DNA from: Ceratodon purpureus
Taxonomy: Eukaryota > Streptophyta > Bryopsida > Pseudoditrichales > Ditrichaceae
DNA: 64,000 bases
Reading direction: 5' to 3'
Assembly (NCBI GenBank): GCA_014871385.1
Contig: CM026426.1
Span: 26,402,453 to 26,466,452 of the forward strand
Positions 1-10,751 of the stretch are shown here, piece by piece. The position numbers and the translations under genes were made by a program. Positions within the stretch are counted from its first letter, which is position 1, and the number at the start of each line of letters is the position of its first letter. The notes beneath the pieces are model-generated. The model worked only from the letters and a program-made list of their open reading frames with translations, was not told the origin of the DNA and made no database searches.

Positions 1-32
1 CACTCGTAAAGTACGAACTTCAACGCCAAATG

Positions 33-59
33 CAGTTTAGGTCGCCTCGACCTAAACTG
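33..59. repeat. Class-2 palindrome (GGTCG type) near element left end
   Basis: Stems TTTAGGTCG and CGACCTAAA surround a three-base centre, with flanking CAG and CTG extending the symmetry. The E2 equivalent is at 37067-37087. A degenerate hybrid palindrome lies at about 196-216, in the 3' flank of the DUF7869 gene. Confidence 0.85.
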
Positions 60-333
60 CGGTCTATAATGTGGTACACATGATAAATAAGGAATGGACT
101 GAAACACTTAAGTAGTGTTACCTCCAACAAAATATATGTAATTTGCTAGTGTACAAAACATAAATACGCTAGAACTAATACGCTATAACTGATCAGGTCG
201 ACTCGAGCTAAACATCTACCTTTGTCTTGAAAACAGAAGGGACGAACGGTATTCAGTTCAGTCGTCTTCAAACGAATATAAGGGATCTGACTCAATTCAG
301 AACTTCAAGACCACCAACTTCAAAGCTACATGT

Positions 334-1146
334 TTATTCAGAATCCGGAGACACAAATCTCTCCAAGGAGGCCTTTATAATGTCCAGTTGTTTCAGTGGG
401 ATCTTCAGCGTTGGATCCTTGCCAACGCCCCGGTCGTTGACATTTTTTTTAACTTTGGATTTCCAAGCTGTTATGACTGCATCAGTACTCTGCCACGACT
501 CGGGTACATCCTTCTCAACTGTCCAACGAAGTCTCCCATCCACATCCTAGCCGGTATAGAATTTCAAAACATTTTCATCTCGGGAAATTGGGCGGTAGAA
601 CTGTACTTGGAGCGTGTTTGGGAGGTCAGGGTTCGAATTAGGGTCAGTCAAGGCCCGCGCAAGCCAAAAAGGACGATCGTCTTCATCGCAGGGTCGTAAT
701 GCTAAGAAGTACCTTGCAAAAAGGTCTCGCGCAACACGGAACGACGGTCTTGGGCGATCTCGTTTGTGACCAACAAAGTGATCATCCTCTGCGAACTCCT
801 CGCGCAAAGTTCCATCTTCCTGAAACTCGTCTTCGACGGAGTGAGCGAGCCGCGTGGATGGCCAGAAACCATGCTCCAAGGCGGGGACAACATCAAAGGG
901 AATGGAAAGAGCCTGTTTAACATCGTTCCAATAGTATGAGAGTGGCTCATAGATTCTTCTGGACTCGACTGAATCCGAAGATAGCCTCTCCCAATGATCT
1001 ACAAAACCCGACAAGCCCTTAATCACATCAGGCAGGTGCCGCATCTCGCGAGGCGCCACGGCACCAGGAACACCACGGGGCCATAAAGATCGACCTTCTG
1101 AATCCTCCTTCCACAACTTGATGCCACAACCATCTCCTTTTGGCAA
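334..1146 (-). pseudogene. In-frame downstream extension of the DUF7869 protein, one TAG
   Basis: Directly after TGA 1147-1149 the same frame stays open for about 270 codons, reading LPKGDGCGIKLWKEDSEG and ending LERFVSPDSE. The region holding RPFWLARALTDPNSN, then VQFYRPISRDEN and a Trp-rich stretch resembles the C-terminal part seen in related proteins. A TAG at 547-549 sits where E2 has TGG (Trp). The TGA is shared by E1 and E2, so it is either the genuine end, a readthrough site, or a lesion older than the duplication. A third, more decayed copy is at 39690-40435. I cannot tell whether this was ever a separate protein. Confidence 0.65.
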
Positions 1147-3171
1147 TCAGTCGTCGTCGTGACAGAAGATTTTATACTTCATGACTGGGCATCCTGAAGA
1201 ATCTACATAGAATTTGAACTGATGAGCTTTAGTGTGGCCCATTAACGTATCGTCGCCATCAAGCATCCACTCCGCGATGAATTTCTTGAAATCTGGGACC
1301 TCCTGAATAAGATGCGGAATTGTTGGTACTGCTTCATGTTTCATGAAGGACTTCATGAGGAGAGGTATTGTGGGGAAGTCCTCCCTCCGCAAAGCCATGC
1401 TCCATCGCCCGAAAAGGGCATCAATATCGTCATGAGTATGGCCGACCAGCATGAAATTCACGTACACTTCGCGAAACACCCGCTTCGCGACTAATAGGGA
1501 CCAGAATGAAAATACAAACCTATTCTTGTTATCACTGACAGCGTTATCCATTTGGACGTTAAGAATGGGAGGCAACGGTTTAGCAGCAACAGGAACCTCA
1601 GGAGGAGGGCCAAGAGGATCCAAACACATCTCTGAACCATGCAAAAGCGCGGCATACAATGGGTGGGAAGGATTCTCTTGAAAGAGTTCCCTAGAGGTGG
1701 ATTGAGGGGGTGACTCAAGGTCCCGAAGGAGCTTCGCAAACAATCCAACCGTGTAATTAGCGTCGTGTGAGTAAATGTCAAGGCCATAATGGGCGTAACG
1801 TTGGTCCACATGCCCATGAGCAAGCATTCCCGTGACAGCGAGAGGAAGCTTCATGAGACCATCTAAGTGTTTGACCTTGTGGGATAAGGCCGGCGACGCC
1901 GTCTTCGAGTGGTCCATCTTGTCATGCATAATAGTAAGAACTTCATGCGGAGTAGCCTTCAACCTGAATCGATTTAGGTAGTACAAGTCCCTATGCGCCA
2001 TTGCAGAGTCATTGTGCAGCCTCATTTTCTTAGACCACAACAGGGACGCCTGAGATCCTGTAACCGTCAACTTCTTCTGGGACTGGAACTCATCACATTT
2101 TGAGCAACGAGCGAAGTTGTCTCCTGCCCGTTTGGCGTAATATTCTGGATAGCTAAGCCTCCTGATCTTGCTCAAGTTAGAAGCGGGCATAGGAGGCAAT
2201 CCGCAGTCCGCTAAATGCTCATCGAGGATGGGAATCTGTTCCTTCCATTTGAAACTCGAAGGCAGAACTTTAGCTACAACTGTCTCCCCTGAAGGCAGAA
2301 CACGACTCTTGTGGGGCATGTGGTTGGCATGCCTGTCCAGGATGGCCCCTAGGACGGCAGTTGCTACCACTGTGTGATTTCGAGGTTTACGTAAACCAGT
2401 ATTACCGTGAAATTGAGCCTCGAAACCAGCAGCAGCATACTGGGCATTTCTATAGAATGTACTGGAGCTCACTCCCATAATCTTCATCCAGGCGAAGGGG
2501 CAAACATCTATGCCCTCCAGAGTCACCACACTCTTCCCCGCTGAATTCTTGTGGATCTGTCTATGCACGTCGAGCTTTATGTGATTACGGAACTGCACTG
2601 TGGTCTTGTCGTACATACGCGACCGTAGACTAGAGATTTTATCTCTGGGATAGTGTTGGACGCATAGGTGAGCGCAGCACGTGTTTGCCGCTACAGAGTT
2701 GATAGATGGCTGGGTCATCAGAAACTCAGCGTGACGTGATATAGGAGGGGGGGTATTCCTAGAGGAGTTATCATACGATCGGGTACGTTCTCCCAGGGAT
2801 CGGTTACGCTCCGCAACCCAACGGTTATACACATCACGTTGACTATGGTGCTCTAGGCTAACTCCATCCAGATAGACGTGGCTGATAGGCCACGTTTTGA
2901 AGGAGTACCTCCAATCATCCTCTGACTCTTCTTCGACCAAAGAACTTGATACCTGGACGACGACAACGGAATCACCAAGGGGACCAACCGTGTCAGATAC
3001 CAAGCTGGACCGTGGGTTCCGGATCAAACCTTCTGCTAACGGGATATTGTCGTCACTATATATTGTTACAGTCTTGTTCTGCCATTGTCTTGAGGGTAAA
3101 ACCACGAAGTCTGGAAGGTCTGGGTTTACGGGCACTTCAACGGGAACCTCGTCATCTGAGACATAGTCCAT
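1147..3171 (-). CDS. DUF7869-like transposase candidate, intact 674-codon frame (E1 copy)
   Basis: This is the longest intact element protein, starting MDYVSDDE just inside an exon whose acceptor is TTTCAG|GTACA. The N-terminal third is acidic. The middle has a Cys pair (CSKCDEFQ). The C-terminal part has the DUF7869 signature: NVQMDNAVSDNKNR, then VGHTHDDIDALFGRW, with conserved Asp, Asn and His. I know this combination from uncharacterised multi-copy proteins of algae, mosses, lycophytes and oomycetes, and a DDE/RNase H-like transposase role is plausible but unproven. The frame ends in TGA at 1147-1149, and an in-frame extension follows directly (see 334-1146). It is divergent from gene A, about 7.6 kb away. 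The E2 copy at 33953 is broken in several places. Confidence 0.75.
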   Translation of the reverse strand: MDYVSDDEVPVEVPVNPDLPDFVVLPSRQWQNKTVTIYSDDNIPLAEGLIRNPRSSLVSDTVGPLGDSVVVVQVSSSLVEEESEDDWRYSFKTWPISHVYLDGVSLEHHSQRDVYNRWVAERNRSLGERTRSYDNSSRNTPPPISRHAEFLMTQPSINSVAANTCCAHLCVQHYPRDKISSLRSRMYDKTTVQFRNHIKLDVHRQIHKNSAGKSVVTLEGIDVCPFAWMKIMGVSSSTFYRNAQYAAAGFEAQFHGNTGLRKPRNHTVVATAVLGAILDRHANHMPHKSRVLPSGETVVAKVLPSSFKWKEQIPILDEHLADCGLPPMPASNLSKIRRLSYPEYYAKRAGDNFARCSKCDEFQSQKKLTVTGSQASLLWSKKMRLHNDSAMAHRDLYYLNRFRLKATPHEVLTIMHDKMDHSKTASPALSHKVKHLDGLMKLPLAVTGMLAHGHVDQRYAHYGLDIYSHDANYTVGLFAKLLRDLESPPQSTSRELFQENPSHPLYAALLHGSEMCLDPLGPPPEVPVAAKPLPPILNVQMDNAVSDNKNRFVFSFWSLLVAKRVFREVYVNFMLVGHTHDDIDALFGRWSMALRREDFPTIPLLMKSFMKHEAVPTIPHLIQEVPDFKKFIAEWMLDGDDTLMGHTKAHQFKFYVDSSGCPVMKYKIFCHDDD

Positions 3172-3270
3172 TGTACCTGAAATGCAACAGACCCATTTCT
3201 GTTAGAACGTATTATACTCCTTAAAGAGAATTAATCTCTAAAATTGTAGGGAAACATATCCCAGGCGCAG

Positions 3271-3624
3271 TTTAGCTCGAGTCGAGCTAAACTGATCCTG
3301 GACAATGGGAATCATGAGTTTAGCTCGAGTCGAGCTAAGCTGCTGCTGCCCTTTCGATGCAGAAGTTTAGCTCGACTCGAGCTAAACTCGTGTTGCCCTT
3401 TGGATACAGATGTTTAGCTCGACTCGAGCTAAACTACCGCACCCATAGGGCGCCAGAAGTTTAGCTCGAGTCGAGCTAAACTTCTTCCGCCCTTTGGGTG
3501 CGGTAGTTTAGCTCGAGTCGAGCTAAACTTATGCTGCCCTTTGGGTGCTTGAGTTTAGCTCGAGTCGAGCTAAACTCATGATGCTCTTTGGATGCAGCAG
3601 TTTAGCTCGAGTCGAGCTAAACTG
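3271..3624. repeat. 47-bp minisatellite with eight class-1 palindromes
   Basis: Eight palindromes start at 3271, 3319, 3366, 3413, 3460, 3507, 3554 and 3601, with a 47-bp period (one 48). Each unit is TTTAGCTCGA, one base, TCGAGCTAAA, plus a spacer based on TGCTGCCCTTTGGATGCAG. The array lies upstream of the DUF7869 start, in what looks like the leader intron (acceptor just before the ATG). E2 has only two units here (33789 and 33837). The palindrome is better kept than the spacer. Confidence 0.95.
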
Positions 3625-3685
3625 CAGTCCGCAAAAAGCGGCGCTTTAATAGGTGCTTCCATCTTCGGAATTCTGAGTTGCAGAC

Positions 3686-4048
3686 TCAGAGTACGCTTAC
3701 GGTGTCCGCTCTAAAACGTCTGTAAGAAGGAAAGAGAGACACTGCAAATACACCATGACTTGAATCAATAGAAAGCATACAACAAGCAGATATCAATGAA
3801 GTGTACTGATGATCGGAGAAAACTAAAGAGAAGACGTACAACAGAAACCGCGCAATACAGCTTCCGCCCAGAAAACAACAACCTCCAAGTGAGCGCCGAG
3901 AGCTCCTACAAGCGAGAGAAGCAAGTGAGTAGAGAAAAGACTTCGACCGGGGACGATTCCAGAGGTCATTCTTTAACGTGTGACCGTTTTCATGCCGCTT
4001 CAGTTTTGAAAATAGGCGGGAATCATGCATGACCATTCGACCCTCCAC
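3686..4048 (-). CDS. Small 120-codon membrane-type ORF
   Basis: The ORF begins MEGRMVMHDSRLFSKLKRHE and has a basic N-terminal half, then a Cys-rich and hydrophobic stretch that could span a membrane (around residues 55-85) and a second less hydrophobic one. The E2 counterpart (33363-33725) has the same length and the same start and stop, although many residues differ, especially after residue 85. That preservation argues for a real product, or for a leader exon of the DUF7869 transcript, which begins downstream on the same strand. No family recognised. Confidence 0.45.
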   Translation of the reverse strand: MEGRMVMHDSRLFSKLKRHENGHTLKNDLWNRPRSKSFLYSLASLACRSSRRSLGGCCFLGGSCIARFLLYVFSLVFSDHQYTSLISACCMLSIDSSHGVFAVSLFPSYRRFRADTVSVL

Positions 4049-4204
4049 ATTTCGGGGTGTGAGAAAGCGCGGGAAATACCACTTTCCACACTTCTCGGCC
4101 CTTTAGATAGATGCAGATGCGAAATATTTGGTGCATTTAATCAAATGGGATGGGTTGGAAGTCCCTATAGCGCCAGATAGAGTGTTGACTTTTGGCCGCG
4201 AACT

Positions 4205-4312
4205 TTTCTTCCTCTATCAGGGTTCAGGGTTTAGGGTATAGGGTTCAGGGTTAAGGGTTTAGGGTCTTAGGTCCAGGGTCAAGGGTTTAGGGTATTAGGG
4301 TTAAGGCATTTT
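4205..4312 (+). repeat. Degenerate telomere-like repeats
   Basis: About 100 bp of imperfect units of the TTTAGGG family (TTCAGGG, TTTAGGG, TATAGGG, TTAAGGG). The E2 equivalent is at about 33100-33195 on the other strand. The copy is internal to the element arm, so it is not a chromosome end. The unit is the plant type. Confidence 0.8.
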
Positions 4313-5640
4313 TAGGGACATTAAATATGTCGTACATGGAATAAAATTAAATCGAAAATTGTTTGAACCTAATTGAAATTCGTGAGTCTGGTTGATACAG
4401 GGAAGTATATCGTTGCAAATATTCATACCTCCATTTACTAAATATGTATTTTTGCTCAATTTCATTATTATATATCATATATGAAATCAAATTTAGAAAC
4501 ATTTATTTATTCTATAAATTTAGTCAGATATAATTATCATGTATATATATTCATGTACTTTTATTTATGTCTTTATTTATTTCATAATGTGTTCTTTACG
4601 CCGTGAATGGTGTAGATTTGTTCTTTCATTTTTGGAACTCTACATCTTAACATGTATATTTTTAATATACATGTTAGGATTATAATATATATAATATAAT
4701 TATATATTCATTTACAAGTAGGTACTAATATATTTATTAACAATTTAATGTCCACTTAAGAATAGTACGAGAATAATTAACTAAAATCTAATGTATACAA
4801 ATCTTAAAATGATATACAAGTATATTCAAGTATATACGCAATACATTGTTAAAAATAATAGTATTAGATTATAGAATTTAATTCATTTCTCATGGCAAAT
4901 TATATACGTTTTTTAGAAGATTGAATTTTTTATATTTAATCATGAGACGCAAATATTTGAACCATGGTATGCCTTGTATGATAGGCATGGGGTGAAAGTA
5001 CGTTGACCTAAATGTAAGCCTAATATTCTTAAAGTACATGATAGTATCATAATTTAATTATAATATTATAATATAGTATAGTATACTAAGGCTCTAATAT
5101 ATTCATTTACAATTTTAGAATTAATTATTGATTATAATATGAGAATCATAATCTATATTCAAGTATATACAAATCTAAAAATGATATACAAATATATTCA
5201 AGTATATATACGAAGTACATTGTTAAAAATAATAGTATTTGATTATAGAAATCAATTCATATATTATGGCAAATTCTTTATATTTTTTAAAAGGTTTATG
5301 GTTTTTTATATATATTCATGAGAAGCGAATATTTAAACCATGGTATGCCTTGTATGATTGGCATGGAAATTACACAAACCTTAATCAATTCATTAATGTT
5401 GTACCTTGACTTCTATTTGTACAATTTTATTACATTCTAATAAGAAAGTGGAATGTTTGGTTCATTCATTTTAAAAAAAATAACTCATAAATTATGGATT
5501 CAAATGAAACGTATTAAACCAATGATCATAATTATAATTATAGTATTAATATATAATGTCGAGAGAGGCTCTAGATGCTTGTCTAAGCATACAATCCCAT
5601 TAATCAATTCTTTAATAATAGAGTAAAATGACACATTTCA
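4313..5640. other. AT-rich spacer with internal repeats, no gene seen
   Basis: Very AT-rich. A segment of about 300 bp is repeated (around 4720-5010 and 5090-5390). Each copy ends near a motif ACCATGGTATGCCTTGTATG (4968 and 5337), which recurs inverted at 7110-7390. Short open frames here have no coding look. Confidence 0.7.
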
Positions 5641-5831
5641 GTAAATCCGGACTTTCAAAAGCCCACATCGGTCAAAGTCCCGTTACCGAGTCTAGTCAAA
5701 GTCCCCTTCGTTACTCTGGAACATTCGGCTTCCCCCAATGCCGCTTCATAAGCATAAGTTCCTGAGGGCGACGAAACAGTAATTTCATTCTTAGTTTCCC
5801 TTTTGTTTCATCTGCTTCTAGTTCATTTGCC

Positions 5832-6362
5832 GTGATGAGGAGGGCGGGCGGTGGTTTTAGGGTGTCAAGTTACTCGCCAGACGAGTGGGAGCCCGTTGTT
5901 TTCCCACAGGGAGTGGAGGAGCTTCGTCCATGGTTTATGGCGGTGGAACGCGCCCGTGGTCGCGGCGTAGAGATCCCTCCGTGGAACCTCATTGCACGCC
6001 AAATGCAGCCTGGTGTGGAGTGGGATTGGACTATTGCACATGGTCTAGAGCAAGTGGAGATTATGAACGCTTCCAACATCGATTTCCCCCTCACCTCCAA
6101 CGAGGGCTTCTCCATGGCTGATTCTAATGAGGATGAGTGGCAGCCGGTTGTTTGGCCACAAGGAGTGGAGGAGGTTCGTCCGTGGTTTATGGCGGTGGAA
6201 CGCGCCCGTGGTCGCGGCGTAGAGATTCCCCCATGGAACTACATTGCACGCGTAATGCAGCCTGGTGCGGAGTGGGATTGGACTCTTGCACATACTCTAG
6301 AGCTAGTGGCGATTATGACCGCTTCTAACATCGATTTTCCCCTCACCTCTGGGGAGGTCTGA
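5832..6362 (+). CDS. Short gene with two tandem modules of about 82 residues
   Basis: The 176-residue frame starts at MMRRAGGGF, after a GC-richer leader with two GTCAAAGTCCC repeats (5670-5710). It consists of two near-identical modules, roughly residues 16-97 and 98-176. Each has DEWxPVVxPQGVEE, RPWFMAVERARGRGVEIPPW, MQPGxEWDW and SNIDFPLTS. The E2 counterpart has one module and a TAG in place of a Trp codon. No family recognised. The Trp-rich conserved module and codon use unlike the AT-rich surroundings support coding. It lies between the divergent DUF7869 gene and gene A. Confidence 0.6.
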   Translation: MMRRAGGGFRVSSYSPDEWEPVVFPQGVEELRPWFMAVERARGRGVEIPPWNLIARQMQPGVEWDWTIAHGLEQVEIMNASNIDFPLTSNEGFSMADSNEDEWQPVVWPQGVEEVRPWFMAVERARGRGVEIPPWNYIARVMQPGAEWDWTLAHTLELVAIMTASNIDFPLTSGEV

Positions 6363-6399
6363 TTCTAATGAGGAGGGGAGCGTGGATTTGGGGAGCCCA

Positions 6400-9300
6400 C
6401 TACATGAATGAGTAGGTGAATTGTTATCTCCTCGGAACCCTTAACCTTGTCCTCAGTTTGATGTTTTCATAATAATAGATTGCGTTTGCTGTATGTGGTG
6501 CGCAGCATTGTAGTGGCTCATGCTGTGTTCGTTCTGATTGTTAGGAGGATGAGTCCTTGCTTTTGACATGCACTTTTCCGTTTTGAACCCTAAACATCAT
6601 ACCATCTGATCCTGTTTTTATCTTTTCTCCAGAACTCGCAGGCATCTTCCATATACTTCTACGATTTTACTTTTTGCTGCTAAACACCTCAGATATGGAA
6701 TGGGGACTCCAGGAGTAGTTAGCACAACCGTTAGATTATACAATATTTGGAAACCATAGATGTGAAAAGATATGACTTTCATCTTTTGGTAACTTTTGCT
6801 GCTGGTATTCCCCGTGTGGATTGTAAACTATTTTTGGAATGGAATGCCTTCAAAACAGGGCTCTTCTAGACGAAAACCAGTGTTTCATTTGATGCTTTCA
6901 TATTTGTGTATTTCGTATTCTTATATGTCCATGCTAACTAGTAAATGTAGTAGTAAATTTCGTTTGAATCTATGAATTATGAATTCTGTATTTTAAAATT
7001 ATGCAAATGAAGCAATCATTCCACTCTCTTATTAGAATGTAATAAAATTGTAAAAATATTAGTCAAGGTAGAACGTAAAAGAATTGATTAAAACTATTGT
7101 AATATACATGCTAATCATACAAGGCATATATATGAAGTACATTGTTAAAAATACTAATTCTATATAAAATTGAAGTATTATTATCATTAAATGCTAATCA
7201 TACAAGGCATTCCATTATTATCAATAACTATAATACTATTAATGATAACTATAATACTACTAAAGCATTTATAGTATAATACTATTAATGATGACTATAA
7301 TACTATTAATGATAACTATAATACTATTAAATCATTAATAGTATTATAGTTATTATTATTTTAAAAATGCTAATCATACAAGGCATACCATGAATATACT
7401 TATATATCATTTTTAGATTTGTATATAGATTTGAATATAGATTATAATTCTAGTATTATTATCATTAATTAAATATAAATTTGTAAATGAATATATTAGT
7501 ATCTTAGTAAACTATACTATATTATTATATTATAAATAAATTATGATACTAACATGTACTTTAAGAATATGATGACAACATTTATGTAAATATGTTTCCA
7601 ATTAGGGTGTATGAAATTCATTTTCATTGCTAATAGTGTAACCATATTTGATGCTTTAGTCAAATAATTACAAATTATTATTACATAAAAAAAAAATGTA
7701 CATTTTCATCCTTTACAATTGATCATAATTTGTCCACTTCGAAGCTCGAAATTGTGTATTTTTTCAAAACATCAGAAATTGCGTGCAATTTCTTTTGAAT
7801 AGAATTTTAATTTATAAACCCTATTTGTTTATTCTGTATTATAATATTTCCATATTTTACTGTAAATTAAGTAACGGAGAGGCTAAAAGCTAATAAAGAC
7901 AATAAAAAAACATACTTCTCTATCTTTCATTCATAGAAATTCAGAAATCTAAATCTAATGTAGATTCACAAATTTATATGAATCCATATATAATCAAAAA
8001 GCAATACCAACTGTACATAATGCAAGCATGTTTTGAACCATTGTAAAAAATTACCAATCATTTTCATCTGAATAAAAAAAAAATGAGTTCCCTATCCTGT
8101 TTAGTTTTCATTGAAACTGACACTGGGTTGGTAACCTCAACCCCATTCACAGTACACATTAAGGGTCATGGTTCTCCAATCCCATGTGAGTTATTAGAGC
8201 CATCATGGTGAATTCTTCTTAAGGTAAGAAAGAGCAGGTTTACCGAACCATATGGGGTTAACAATTTGGAGACTGAAGCGCACTATCTATCTTTAAAGTA
8301 AATTCCTATAAAAAGTTATTTTCACTTTCTCACTACCCGAATCAGGTTCATAAAAATAAAATCAAAAAAGGGACAGTAATATTTAACTCGCAATTCTTAC
8401 AAATATTAATAATACCATTTAGTGATTCTGATATAACTCAAATTATTATTCCGTAATGAAAATAAAATTTTTGAATTGCAGTATCTATGTACATGCTTGT
8501 ATATGAATTCTGAATTATCAAAATCTTTGAAATGGCATGGAATTTATTTGGAATAGAACTCTAATTCATAATTATACTGACATGCTGCAGAAGAATAATA
8601 TGATGATAACATTTGCGTAAATATGTTCCCAATTAGAGTATAGTAAATTAATTTTCATTGCTTACAGTGTTTTCATATTTGATGCTTTTGCAATATAATT
8701 GCAAACTATTATTTAAACTCCAATATTGTGTATTAAAATTAAATTTGTCTTTGAACAAATATTAATTTCATATATCTGGAATGATTATTATGTTAATTAG
8801 GATTATTATGTTAATTAAATTTGTAGACGTCTCATATTCAATTAATATTAATTTTTTTAAAAGAGATGCAGGAACCAAATATTATACTTTCTTGTTATAA
8901 AGTAATAAATTTGTACAAATATTTGCTTCGCATGTATATTTAATAAAAATAAAATATTTGCTTCATATGAATATATCATAAAAATACAAATTTATTAGTT
9001 TCAAATTAGAAGCAAATTTGTACGAAAATATTTGCTTCTCATGAATATTTAACGAAAGTTGTATCTTTGCTCCTTATTAGGAAGTAATAAATTTGTAGCA
9101 ACTTTAATTATTTGCTTCTCATGAATAAATATAGAAATTCCAATTCCCTAGAAATTGTTAATAATTTTCCTAGTACTTAGATTGTATGCTTGCACAAGTG
9201 TCTAGACCATTACACATTATCATATGTTAATACTACAACAATCATGATCATAGATGTAAGAGGATTAATTTGAATCCATAAAATGAGGATTGTATTTTTG

Positions 9301-9420
9301 GAATTATATAAAAGAGTGAAAAAAATTAAGTTCCGTTTTAGAATTTGATCAATTCGAAAAAGTATTGGTTAGGGTAGAGGTTTAAATTTCTAGGTATATA
9401 TAAAAAAGAAATTCATTTCA
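6400..9420. other. AT-rich spacer, inverted repeats, no gene seen
   Basis: No convincing ORF. Contents include a TACTATTAATGATAACTATAA-type hairpin-prone patch (7190-7350), inverted copies of the 4720-5390 repeat (7050-7560), and two related boundary-like patches containing ATTGTATGCTTGCACAAG (9187 forward, about 5590 in inverted form), which suggests a nested insertion older than the arm duplication. The E2 equivalent is 28621-31560. Confidence 0.6.
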
Positions 9421-9479
9421 TCCCACGGGGACGGGGGATTGAACCCCGCGGTGACGGGGCCACGCGATTTGGCGGCGCG

Positions 9480-10696
9480 GTCACGGGCCCGTGCGAGGGG
9501 GAGGAACTAATCCCCACCCCGACCTCGTCCACGAAGGTGTTTGCTCCTTCGTTTCTCTGTGTGTGTCTGTGTCTGTGCTTGTTTTTGGGTGGTGGCGGGA
9601 GTGAATTCCATGAGAGAATGTGCACTACAGTGTGTTTCGCGCGAGTTTTGGGGGCGTCCTCTGTTCCGTTTGCTTCCTCCAAGGGGTGTGAGTTGTTTGT
9701 TTGAAGTAGTGTTGGTCTCTAGGGTTTAGGTTTATCTTGATGGTTTGAAGTGTTCGTGCGCGGAGGGAGTTCCAGGTGTTTGGCGCTGCGGTCTGCATTT
9801 GTTTCCCAATTCTCTTTTCCGTGTTCTTGTGCTGGGTTCTTCCTCCGTCTTTAGGGTTTAGGTTTATTTCGATACTTCTATTCTTGTGCAAACTTCTTCG
9901 GTGCTCTGTGGAGGCGTGCGATTTGGATTGGGGTTTCTGGAGGCCTTGAAAACGCTGCTGCGCTAATTTTCAGGTGCGTAGCATATCGCTTTACAGGTTT
10001 CCTCTTCTTTCAGTTCAATTGCAGTGACTTTTGCGATTTAGGGTCTTCTCAATTGAGCTTTTTAGTTTATTTTCTCTTTCCATTATGAATCCTTGGCATG
10101 TTCTCGCTAGTTTAGGATAAGCATCCTGTAATTTTTTTAACGAATTCTGAGTTGTGTGTGTCTGTTTGTGTTCGTATTGTTTAGGTGATATGTGTGTGTC
10201 TGTCTGTGGTCGACTTCTGTCTTGTGTTTGTATTCTGGGTGTGTCTATTTGTGTTTGAATCCTGTGTTTCTTCGATGCTTGACTGTAATTGCTAGGTTTA
10301 GATAGGAATTCTCGTGTTATATGTTTTGGAATCAGAGTGCATGCATTTCAAGTGAATCTGAATCTGTGTTACGACTGTTTCTGCATGAGTGTCATTGCTG
10401 TGTGAAGAAATTTATAGGTTTTATGGATGAGGTGACTGCATTCAGATGTAGTTTGTGTTGTAGTTGAAGTTATGTTTAATCACATCTTTTTCTGAATTGG
10501 GTACAATTTGGCGCCAATGCTCACATTCACATGTTTCACCGTATGCTTATTAGATCCCATTAGCTTATTATAGGAACTGTACATATGGAATCCAAGTTCA
10601 TTTGTACTATTCACCCGTATTTTTCGGCACAATTCTACAACATTTTAATTATAGATGTATGTTCTGATCCTCTGCAACCATGATTCTTTTTTGCAG
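9480..10696 (+). promoter_or_regulatory. Promoter, leader exon and first intron of gene A
   Basis: Composition changes sharply at about 9415 from AT-rich to GC-richer DNA. A TC-rich leader with TGTGTCTGTGTCTGTG and two TAGGGTTTAGGTTT boxes (plant telo-box type) runs to a donor at 9974 (TTTTCAG|GTGCGT). The intron runs to an acceptor at 10694-10696 (TTTTTTGCAG). The same leader, donor and acceptor are recognisable in E2 (28600 to 27.3 kb, minus strand), so the structure predates the duplication. No TATA box assigned. Confidence 0.6.
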
Positions 10697-10751
10697 GAAG
10701 AACAAATTTGACAAGACATTCCTTCCAGAAATTGAATAAATCCATCAAGAA

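Noticed and set aside
3271-3624. CRISPR-like array (regular repeats with short spacers)
   Set aside because: The spacers are near-identical, not unique, the repeats are palindromes in a eukaryotic leader intron, and no cas genes exist.
4205-4312. True telomere
   Set aside because: Repeats are degenerate, only about 100 bp, internal to an element arm, and mirrored at 33.1 kb.
9541-9891. Overlapping ORFs on both strands at 9.4-9.9 kb (and 28.3-28.55 kb)
   Set aside because: These are shadows in a transcribed leader exon. The first coding ATG in phase is at 10752 (27284 in E2).
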